Source: an uncultured bacterium (GTDB lineage Bacteria; Cyanobacteriota; Vampirovibrionia; Gastranaerophilales; Gastranaerophilaceae). Taken from it: a DNA stretch of 47,729 nt. A model generated the notes under the pieces. It was not told where the DNA came from, did not search any database, and saw only the letters and a program-made list of their open reading frames with translations. Of this stretch, positions 6,985-13,744 are shown one piece after another. The stretch covers positions 1 to 47,729 of the forward strand of contig CAIPUE010000024.1 in the NCBI GenBank assembly GCA_903868125.1. The letters run 5' to 3'. Each line of letters opens with the position of its first letter. The stretch's first letter is position 1. A program made the position numbers and the translations under genes.

Positions 6985-8253
6985 TTATAATTCGCCTGCT
7001 GCATTAAACAAGTAATTCATTTTTTCTTTTAAATCATCTTGAATTTCGCTGTAATTGGTGGAAACGGGAGTATTTTTAGCGGTTTTTATAATCTCTGTAA
7101 ATACCCTGTTGTTTCGGGGCGATTTTTTGCAGGACAAAAAATCGCCCTCCGCAACATCAATCCTAGCAGGAACAATCAAACCGCTTTGGCTGAATTTTTC
7201 GATACTTCCTTTTGAAGATAAATATTCTATCAGGCGCATTGCCTCTGTTTTGTGCTTTGAACTTTTGGCAATGGACCAACCTGAAGCATCAAGCGGAACA
7301 ACGCTTCCTTTATCGCCTGTTGGAAAATTAATCACGTTCCAATCAAATTTTGCATCTGTTCTGTATTTTGGTACAAGCCAACGACCTGAAAGATGCATTG
7401 CAAGTTTTTCCTGTAAAAACAGTTGAGCCATGGTTGCACTCGCGCTTTCGGATTTTTTTGGAGCGACATTATATTTATTGCGTAAATCTGAATAAAATTG
7501 AAGTCCTTTTTTACTTTCAGGAGTATTTATTATCATAGTTTTTAAATCATCAGACAACACGCCGCCGCCTTCGCTCATCAAATATGGCAGATAGAAAAGC
7601 AAATCTTCTTCAAAACTTATTCCCCAAATATCGGTTTTCCCGTCTTTATTTGTATCCTTGGTTAGTTTTTGAGCGAGAATTAAAAAATCATTAAAAGACC
7701 AATATTTATTTGGACAAGGAACATTATATCTGTTAAAAATATCTTTGTTGTAATAAATCACCAGAGTCGAAATATCGCGAGGAACTGCATAAAGTTTATT
7801 ATTGTAGGACATGGCTTTTAGGGATTTGTCGTAAAAGGTTGAAAGGTTGAATGGGTGAATGGGTGAATGGTTTTGCAGTTCTCGCTTTCTTTTTCCTTTT
7901 TCCTTTTCCCTTTTTCCTTCTTGCTCCTTAATTTCCTCAAGAATCCCTGCATTTGCGTAAATCGGCAGATACAAATTATTCATAAAAATTACATCGGGTG
8001 CTAAATTTGATGCAAAAAGCAGATGTATTTTTTGAAAATAATTTTGTGGAATATGGATAAATTCGACCTTTATATCAGGATTTTCGAGTTCAAATTCCCT
8101 TAAAATAGGTTTTAGAATGTCAATTTCTGATTTTGACCCCCAGCTTGCGAATTGCAAGTTGATTTTATCAGGTTTTTCGTGTTTTGCATTTTTACCGGCA
8201 AGCACCAAAATCAAAACAAGGAGAACCAAAATAAATAATTTTTTAAAATTCAT
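6985..8253 (-). CDS. ABC transporter extracellular sugar-binding protein (family 1)
   Basis: A lipoprotein-like or signal-peptide N-terminus (MNFKKLFILVLLVLILVLAG) precedes a family 1 solute-binding fold with LQFASWGS, FELENPDIKVEF, LAPDVIFMNN, AVPRDISTLVIYYN and a C-terminal substrate lobe. It should capture a sugar in the periplasm for a MalFGK-type importer; a matching inner-membrane permease is at 33966, far away. I start at ATG 8253, after the stop of the upstream gene, rather than 8271. About 25 unusually basic residues near 120-150 (GKREKEKGKRKRE and following) are encoded by repeat DNA and look inserted in frame. Confidence 0.85.
   Translation of the reverse strand: MNFKKLFILVLLVLILVLAGKNAKHEKPDKINLQFASWGSKSEIDILKPILREFELENPDIKVEFIHIPQNYFQKIHLLFASNLAPDVIFMNNLYLPIYANAGILEEIKEQEGKREKEKGKRKRELQNHSPIHPFNLSTFYDKSLKAMSYNNKLYAVPRDISTLVIYYNKDIFNRYNVPCPNKYWSFNDFLILAQKLTKDTNKDGKTDIWGISFEEDLLFYLPYLMSEGGGVLSDDLKTMIINTPESKKGLQFYSDLRNKYNVAPKKSESASATMAQLFLQEKLAMHLSGRWLVPKYRTDAKFDWNVINFPTGDKGSVVPLDASGWSIAKSSKHKTEAMRLIEYLSSKGSIEKFSQSGLIVPARIDVAEGDFLSCKKSPRNNRVFTEIIKTAKNTPVSTNYSEIQDDLKEKMNYLFNAAGEL
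7837..7868. repeat. Tandem octamer array inside the sugar-binding protein gene
   Basis: Four 8 bp units in a row read GGTTGAAA, GGTTGAAT, GGGTGAAT and GGGTGAAT on the plus strand. A pyrimidine-rich stretch of short TTCC repeats follows (7880-7925). Both lie within the coding frame of the binding protein. Confidence 0.8.
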
Positions 8254-8260
8254 AACTATT

Positions 8261-9871
8261 TCACAGTTCAATTAATAAATTCATATCTTTAGGAGTAACC
8301 TCAACAAGAGCCCTGTAATTTCCGATTTTTGTCATATAATTGACGCTATTCCCTTTATGTTCATTTAATCTGGCTTGAATTGGGGCTTTGATTTTTTCAT
8401 CAAAACGTTTCAACACAAAAATTTCTTCCTCAATATGCCCGACAAGTGAAGTAGCGTCCTCAAAATCAACAAGATAAAACCCTTTTTCTTCATCAATAAC
8501 GAACTCTGATTTAACAAATTCATCCTGTTCTTCAATTTCCGGTTCTTCTTTTATTGCCAATTGTTCGTCGTTGAATTCTTCTTCATATTCTTCGAGAATA
8601 TTATCATCTAATTCATCTTGCATAAAATTTTCCAAAGGTTCTTCGATTTCGAATGTTTCATTCTCGTCAAAAAGTTCTTCAATATCTCTTTCCTCAATAT
8701 TATTCAACAAAGATTCATCAATAAATAATTCGTCTAATTCCTGACTTGGTAATGGAGTTTCGGCAGGTGGAATAGAACTCTGATTCAAAGGTTGGGCATC
8801 TACTGTATCAACGTATGTTTGAAATTTTTCTTTCCAAGACATATCCTCATTAATATTTTTCGTATAATCGGTAAATGATAATGGTTTTTCGTCTAAGTGG
8901 TTGGTGAAAACATTTTTTTGTTCAACATGATTCCGATTGAGTTTTTTTACGACTAAAAGCAATAAAATTAAAAAGGATGAAATTAGTCCTAAAATAGTAT
9001 AAAAATTATCTTTTATTATCTTTTTGTAAGTATTTGGCATACTGCTCACAGGAACAGAAGTATTTGTTTGACGTTCTTCACTAGGTGGTTCAACTACCGT
9101 AGGCGCTGTAGTTTGCATTACTTCTGGTGTTACTTCAGGCGTTTTTTCAGGCGTTACAATTGTTTCAGTCGGGATTTCCATCTTAGTTGCAGGCGTTTCA
9201 ACTTTTTTGACAGGAATTGGCTTTTGTTCAATCTTTTTGGATTGAATTGTTTTTTGGACTAATATTGGAGTTTGCTTTTTCGTATATTCCTTGACTATCA
9301 ATTTGGATTTACTTTTTTGCGTACTTCTTATGGGTTCAGGTGTAATCCATTGTTGTTTTTGAATTGATTTTTTAGAGCTTCTTGGGGCTGAAGTTGTTTG
9401 TGTTATCGCATTTTTCATTGATTGAGCGATTAATTCATTGTAATCATTTTCGCTTAATTGATAATCGGAATTATTGAAAGTTTGAACTTGCGGAATTATT
9501 TGAACAGGTTTTGTGGTCAAAACTGTTATTTTGGTGTAGCCTTTGACTTGATTATTATATTGCTGTGTTTTGATATTAACATCTTTAACCGCATTTGAAG
9601 TTGAGTTCAAAGAGGGTTTTGCAGTTAGGGAATTTGCAGTCTCCGGCAATAGAATAACATATTCAAAATCATTTTTTTTATTTACAACAACAGAATCATT
9701 ATAGGGTTTATTTGTATACAAAGTCATTTTAATTTCACCTAAAGAATTTTCATTAACATCTACTTTAAGTAAATTATTCTGAAACGATTCACTCGCACCA
9801 ATACTTTGCACCCCAAGCAGGATAATACAAAGTACGAAATAAAAAAATCTATTTATACGAATACCCTTCAT
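8261..9871 (-). CDS. AMIN-like domain membrane protein with acidic cytoplasmic tail
   Basis: The 536-residue protein has a signal peptide or anchor (about residues 8-26). A β-rich segment to about 140 resembles AMIN domains (YVILLPETANSL, KGYTKITVLTTKPVQIIPQVQT). A Lys/Pro/Thr-rich linker follows, then one transmembrane helix near 290-312 (FYTILGLISSFLILLLLVV) and a long Glu/Asp-rich tail. The layout suggests a periplasmic envelope-binding part joined to a cytoplasmic part. ATG 9871 is preceded by AGAGG. Its stop lies just 7 bp before the binding-protein start. The family assignment is tentative. Confidence 0.65.
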   Translation of the reverse strand: MKGIRINRFFYFVLCIILLGVQSIGASESFQNNLLKVDVNENSLGEIKMTLYTNKPYNDSVVVNKKNDFEYVILLPETANSLTAKPSLNSTSNAVKDVNIKTQQYNNQVKGYTKITVLTTKPVQIIPQVQTFNNSDYQLSENDYNELIAQSMKNAITQTTSAPRSSKKSIQKQQWITPEPIRSTQKSKSKLIVKEYTKKQTPILVQKTIQSKKIEQKPIPVKKVETPATKMEIPTETIVTPEKTPEVTPEVMQTTAPTVVEPPSEERQTNTSVPVSSMPNTYKKIIKDNFYTILGLISSFLILLLLVVKKLNRNHVEQKNVFTNHLDEKPLSFTDYTKNINEDMSWKEKFQTYVDTVDAQPLNQSSIPPAETPLPSQELDELFIDESLLNNIEERDIEELFDENETFEIEEPLENFMQDELDDNILEEYEEEFNDEQLAIKEEPEIEEQDEFVKSEFVIDEEKGFYLVDFEDATSLVGHIEEEIFVLKRFDEKIKAPIQARLNEHKGNSVNYMTKIGNYRALVEVTPKDMNLLIEL

Positions 9872-9967
9872 CAATTAAAAACCTCTGTTTTAAAACTTCT
9901 AACTTGCCCTTATTTAATATTATTTTAGCATTAATCGGACAAAATGGGAGATAATTGTAAATAAAGT

Positions 9968-10435
9968 TTACCGTAAAAGGTAAAAATGCACGTAATAAGC
10001 ATACAAAACACCCAATGCTGCACCCGCAAAAACTTCTATAGGCGTATGCCCTAAGAGTTCTTTGAGCTTTCCGCCAACGGATTGCACATCGTGCTTGTAA
10101 AAATCATCCATCATCCTGTTAAGACAAGCCGCCATCTTACCCGAAGCGCGTCTTAAACCTGCCGCATCATACATAACAACAAGCGCATACCCCATTGCAA
10201 TCGAAAAATCTATCGAGCTAAATCCTAAAATAATTCCAACCGCAGTTGCAATCCCGACCACACCTGCCGAATGAGAACTAGGCATGCCACCTGTCGTCGT
10301 AAATTGTTTGAAATCAATTTTCTTTTTAAAAATCAAATGTAACAAAAATTTCAAAACTTGAGCGATAAATGCTCCTGATAGACCTGTAAATAAAACTTCA
10401 TATCCTGTATTTAAAATATCAGCTTTTTCTAACAC
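9968..10435 (-). CDS. Divergent PAP2-family membrane protein (DUF212, YuiD-like)
   Basis: The 155-residue protein shows the DUF212 signature GGMPSSHSAGV, YDAAGLRR and LGHTPIEVFAGAALG over four or so hydrophobic segments. The family is distantly related to acid phosphatases and haloperoxidases; its reaction is not established, though a lipid-phosphate substrate is plausible. It starts with GTG at 10435 inside the last codons of ispA (7 bp overlap), so the two are translationally coupled and probably share isoprenoid lipid metabolism. Confidence 0.9.
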   Translation of the reverse strand: MLEKADILNTGYEVLFTGLSGAFIAQVLKFLLHLIFKKKIDFKQFTTTGGMPSSHSAGVVGIATAVGIILGFSSIDFSIAMGYALVVMYDAAGLRRASGKMAACLNRMMDDFYKHDVQSVGGKLKELLGHTPIEVFAGAALGVLYAYYVHFYLLR

Positions 10436-11301
10436 AGCTTGCCCTTTGTCCTTTCTATTATGCCTTCGATTATTTCACTAAAAATTTCAGACTCAATACC
10501 ATTTTTAGTAATTATATCACAAGCACCCTCTAAAAGGCAAATAACTTGCGCGCGCGCTTTTTCCAGCCCGAAAATTGCCGTATATGTAGATTTTTGAGCT
10601 TCTTTATCTTTTCCTAAAGTTTTTCCGAGTTCTTCAAAAGTTGATATCTCATCCAAAATGTCGTCACAAATCTGAAACGCAAACCCTAACTTTTGCCCCA
10701 AGCTATTCATTGCAGTAATTTGTTCTTCGTTTGCTCCTGCAATAATTGCACCTGATTTGAGCGCCAGCTTAAATAAATCAGCAGTTTTATGCGTATGGAT
10801 AAATTCAAGCGTTTCTGATGAAATCTCTTTGCCCTCAGACTCAATATCCACAACCTGCCCTGCGATTAGCCCATAAGCACCTGCGGCAATACAATATTCT
10901 TCAAGCAGCCTCAGAACAATTTTTTCGCCGAGGTTTTTTGATTTTTGTAAAATCAATTGCGGAGCTAAACTCAACAGCGCATCGCCTGCCAAAACCGCTA
11001 TTGCCTCACCAAAAACTTTATGGTTTGTTGGGTTTCCGCGTCTGAAGTCGTCGTTGTCCATACAAGGTAAGTCGTCATGGATTAGGCTTTGCGCATGAAG
11101 CATCTCAATGGCACAAGCAGTGGGGATTGCATCCTGAACATTTCCGCCAAAAATCCTGCATGCTTCAAGACACATTACGGGGCGAAGTCTTTTACCTTTC
11201 GCCAAAACGCTGTAGCGCATGGAACTGAAAATATCCTCAGGATATTTCACTTCTAAAAATTTGTCTAAATTTTCGTCTATTAATTTAATAAAACTTTTCA
11301 T
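10429..11301 (-). CDS. ispA: Farnesyl/geranylgeranyl diphosphate synthase
   Basis: This is a 290-residue all-helical short-chain prenyl transferase. The first Asp-rich motif is HDDLPCMDND (DD at 76-77), with substrate-binding GKRLRP near 36 and the second Asp-rich motif QICDDILD near 210. It condenses IPP with allylic diphosphates in the cytoplasm. The longer-chain synthase at 26354 is separate, so this one likely makes C15/C20 precursors for it. It overlaps the DUF212 gene by 7 bp. Confidence 0.93.
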   Translation of the reverse strand: MKSFIKLIDENLDKFLEVKYPEDIFSSMRYSVLAKGKRLRPVMCLEACRIFGGNVQDAIPTACAIEMLHAQSLIHDDLPCMDNDDFRRGNPTNHKVFGEAIAVLAGDALLSLAPQLILQKSKNLGEKIVLRLLEEYCIAAGAYGLIAGQVVDIESEGKEISSETLEFIHTHKTADLFKLALKSGAIIAGANEEQITAMNSLGQKLGFAFQICDDILDEISTFEELGKTLGKDKEAQKSTYTAIFGLEKARAQVICLLEGACDIITKNGIESEIFSEIIEGIIERTKGKLC

Positions 11302-11370
11302 TTTTAACCATTATTCGTAACATTTTCTCCACTCAATTTTAACACAAACGAAAAGTCCAACGTGGTTCTT

Positions 11371-12363
11371 TTATTTAAAAATATAATAGGTTACACCCAA
11401 AAGTATAATAAATTCTACCGCGATATTTCGAGAAAGGCATAGTCTAAGCATAAACCAGTCTGACCCTTCTTTTATAACATAATCCCAATTTTCCAAAGGC
11501 CCCATCCAAAATTGTTTAGCCTTTTTATCATTTTTCATTAGTTTAATCAATGCATAATTTATCGGAATAATAATAAATGTCAGGATTGATGCAAAAGGAA
11601 AAATTTTCAGGCAAATTCCGATGAAAACTAATGCATAAGCAATCGTATAAAATACCGCAAGTGTAACAATTGCATTTTGAGGGGATTTAAGCAAGGTTGC
11701 AAGAGAAGTTTTACCAACATTTTTATCCGATTTAAAATCCATAATGCAATGTACGAAAGAGATATTTGCAATAAAAATCCCTATAATTATTGAAGAAAAC
11801 AGAATTGTAGTATCAATTGAACCTCCCGCCGTGATATAAGCTCCCGAAAGCAACAATGGACCGAAAACTATTCCGATGGCAAGCTCGCTTAAGCCGTGAT
11901 AGCTTAGCTTAAATGGAGGTGCCGAATAGAAAAACCCGATTAAGCCCGTAATCATCACTATAACAATTATACCAACCCCTACTTTTGATAAAATATATAG
12001 ACCTAATAGTACGGCAATAAAATCCATCGATAGTGCAACAATCAGCAAACTTCTATGCGAAGTTAATCCTTGCTCAAGATAAAAACATTTATGCGTTTTT
12101 ATCTGTTCGCCAGCGAGAATTAATTTTTTGTACTCCTCGACGGCACCGCTTTTCCAATCAAAATAATCATCAAGAATATTAACGCTCATATGAGCTAATA
12201 GAACTCCAATCAGCCCTAAAAAGCTCAAGAAATAATCTACCTGATAATTTTTAGACGCCAAAACAACCGCAAAGGCATAAGCAATAGCTGTTTGCGGTAA
12301 AGTATAATCTCTTGAGATTGCTCGCCATAAATTTAGTTTTTCAATAAGATTTATTTTTTTCAT
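11371..12363 (-). CDS. UbiA-family prenyltransferase (MenA-like)
   Basis: The 330-residue protein has about eight membrane helices and both UbiA aspartate motifs: NILDDYFDW near residues 63-70 and DFKSDKNVGKTSL near 212. Such enzymes attach a polyprenyl chain to an aromatic acceptor in the membrane. With prenyl synthases at 10429 and 26354 in the window a menaquinone-type product is reasonable, but the acceptor cannot be read from sequence. The gene is on the same strand as ispA, about 70 bp upstream. Confidence 0.85.
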   Translation of the reverse strand: MKKINLIEKLNLWRAISRDYTLPQTAIAYAFAVVLASKNYQVDYFLSFLGLIGVLLAHMSVNILDDYFDWKSGAVEEYKKLILAGEQIKTHKCFYLEQGLTSHRSLLIVALSMDFIAVLLGLYILSKVGVGIIVIVMITGLIGFFYSAPPFKLSYHGLSELAIGIVFGPLLLSGAYITAGGSIDTTILFSSIIIGIFIANISFVHCIMDFKSDKNVGKTSLATLLKSPQNAIVTLAVFYTIAYALVFIGICLKIFPFASILTFIIIPINYALIKLMKNDKKAKQFWMGPLENWDYVIKEGSDWFMLRLCLSRNIAVEFIILLGVTYYIFK

Positions 12364-12453
12364 TGGTTTATTATAACATAAATCTGTTTTTCTTCAGTGA
12401 ATAAACTAATATTCTTAAAGTTTTTTTCCTTTTTTTTTACAAAAAAAAAGAAG

Positions 12454-12605
12454 TGGGCAGGGGGGGATTGTCTTGCTCTCTCGCGTTAAACGTGTCTACG
12501 GTGGTTTTTCTTCTCAGTGGTTTTACCACTTCCAAAGAAAAGACCTTCGCACTCCGCTCGTTCGCGCTCGAACAAAACAAAGCTTTGCTTTGTGGTTCTC
12601 ATCCA
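12454..12605 (-). other. tRNA-Tyr 3'-end foldback element (downstream copy)
   Basis: Bases 12454-12469 repeat the 3' end of tRNA-Tyr (12657-12672) with one mismatch in 16. At the other end, 12592-12605 (GTGGTTCTCATCCA) is an inverted copy of the tRNA T-arm with two mismatches. Between them are several small hairpins, for example AGTGG/CCACT and GTTCG/CGAAC. The element lies beyond the tRNA terminator. No credible gene is seen in 12364-12653. Confidence 0.6.
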
Positions 12606-12619
12606 ATAATTGCAAAATA

Positions 12620-12652
12620 AAAACCAAGATAACAAAAGTTATCTTGGTTTTT
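12620..12652 (-). terminator. Terminator of the tRNA Thr-Thr-Tyr operon
   Basis: A 13 bp perfect stem (AAACCAAGATAAC and its complement) with an AAAA loop is followed on the minus strand by a T-rich run. It starts just after the encoded CCA of tRNA-Tyr. Confidence 0.9.
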
Positions 12653-12653
12653 A

Positions 12654-12739
<86 letters not shown>

Positions 12740-12786
12740 ATAATTATAGTATTCGGTTGTCAATTTGTTGTTTAGTTTTATTGTCT

Positions 12787-12917
12787 AGGTGCTCCGACTG
12801 GCGGACTCTTTCAAGACTCATCCTCAAAAAAAGATATTTAATCTTTTTTCTTCGGTCTTCTTGCTTTCAGGCTTACTCGGGCACCTACCCATAATTATAG
12901 TATTCAGTTGTCAATTT
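12787..12917 (-). other. tRNA-Tyr 5'-end foldback element (upstream copy)
   Basis: Bases 12875-12917 repeat 12724-12766 with one mismatch in 43: the tRNA-Tyr leader plus its first 16 nt. The copy then leaves the tRNA sequence for a hairpin-rich insert (e.g. AAAAAGAT/ATCTTTTT). It ends at 12788-12802 with an inverted, slightly altered D-arm (plus-strand GGTGCTCCGACTGGC against tRNA GGTGCCCGAGTGGC). It cannot fold as a tRNA because the anticodon and T-arms are missing. Confidence 0.7.
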
Positions 12918-12939
12918 TAATCCGTCGTGGGTGAAAATT

Positions 12940-13011
12940 TGCCTCTGACGGGATTTGAACCCATGGCCTCTCCCTTACCAAGGGAGTGCGCTACCCCTGC
13001 GCTACAGAGGC
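12940..13011 (-). tRNA. tRNA-Thr (GGT)
   Basis: The acceptor GCCTCTG pairs with CAGAGGC. The anticodon arm is CTCCC TTGGTAA GGGAG and the T-arm contains GGTTCAAATCC. The length is 72 nt with no encoded CCA. It is the second tRNA of the operon. Confidence 0.95.
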
Positions 13012-13036
13012 AAGGCTATGTTATCTTATTTACTTT

Positions 13037-13122
13037 TTAGAACCAAGGGAGTGTTGCTACCCTCCCCCCTCCAAAACCATACTTAATGGTTTTGCGGGTG
13101 CCCTGCTACAGAGGCAAGGCTG
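13037..13122 (-). other. Broken tRNA-Thr copy with hairpin insert in the D-loop
   Basis: Starting at 13115 the minus strand repeats tRNA-Thr (GGT) as GCCTCTGTAGC-AGGG. It is interrupted by about 35 nt containing a perfect CAAAACCAT/ATGGTTTTG hairpin, then resumes as GGGTAGCAACACTCCCTTGGT and stops at the anticodon loop. The leader block CTACAGAGGCAAGGCT is shared with the intact gene. It lacks the 3' half, so it cannot be a functional tRNA. Confidence 0.7.
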
Positions 13123-13150
13123 TTGTTGTTCTATTATTTGTCATAAAACA

Positions 13151-13222
13151 AGCCGGTGATAGGAATCGAACCTACAACCTACGGTTTACAAAACCGTTGC
13201 TCTACCGTTGAGCTACACCGGC
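13151..13222 (-). tRNA. tRNA-Thr (TGT)
   Basis: The acceptor GCCGGTG pairs with CACCGGC. The anticodon arm is ACGGT TTTGTAA ACCGT, and the T-arm is GTAGGTTCGATTCCTAT. The length is 72 nt with no encoded CCA. It is the first gene of the operon, about 8 nt after the predicted transcription start. Confidence 0.95.
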
Positions 13223-13236
13223 AAGTGAATAAGAAT

Positions 13237-13264
13237 ATTATATTTCTTAAAAAGTTCATGTCAA
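13237..13264 (-). promoter_or_regulatory. Promoter of the tRNA Thr-Thr-Tyr operon
   Basis: The minus strand has consensus TTGACA (13259-13264) and TATAAT (13237-13242) separated by 16 bp. This is the best σ70-type promoter seen in the window. Confidence 0.85.
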
Positions 13265-13321
13265 GTATTAATTTTGGGTTAAAGGTTTTCTGGTTGCCCA
13301 TTTTGCTTCATACTTTACCCC

Positions 13322-13732
13322 TCATTCTTCACTTTTTAAAGCTTCCTCAATCGCAAGTTTATAAACAGTCAAATCCCTCGCTGCGATTGATTTAGGTAAA
13401 CAATTTACATCCAGTTTTTTGGCGATACTTCTGACATTATATGATGCTGAAATAACTATTATCGGCACATTTTGATATTCCTTCATCTTTTTAACCTGCT
13501 CAATAAACCACTCACCTGCATGTTTGGGTTCAAAATCCAATTCCATCTGTAAGTCCGAAATAATTAGCGAATAGGGACTTTTTAAATTGTTATAAATCAT
13601 ATTGTAGCCTTCTCGGGCGGAATTTGCCAACTCAAGGGCAAATTCCGCCCCGTAAATCTCTTTCAATGCGGATTGATGATAATCGAGCCAGCCTCTTGAA
13701 TCATCTACTATCAAAATCTTTTTCTCGCTCAT
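13322..13732 (-). CDS. Stand-alone response-regulator receiver domain protein
   Basis: The 136-residue CheY-like domain has the acidic pocket in ILIVDDS, the phospho-acceptor Asp in LIISDLQM, the switch Ser in IVISAS and the conserved Lys in LPKS. No output domain is attached, so it should act by protein contact. AGGGG precedes the ATG at 13732. It follows the GH13-like gene by 12 bp on the same strand, suggesting co-transcription; its sensor kinase is not in the window. Confidence 0.88.
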   Translation of the reverse strand: MSEKKILIVDDSRGWLDYHQSALKEIYGAEFALELANSAREGYNMIYNNLKSPYSLIISDLQMELDFEPKHAGEWFIEQVKKMKEYQNVPIIVISASYNVRSIAKKLDVNCLPKSIAARDLTVYKLAIEEALKSEE

Positions 13733-13744
13733 CAAAACCCCTGC

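Noticed and set aside
12740-12766. TTGACA and TATAAT upstream of tRNA-Tyr as its own promoter
   Set aside because: The two hexamers are only 9 bp apart, too close for σ70; the operon promoter at 13237-13264 is a better source.
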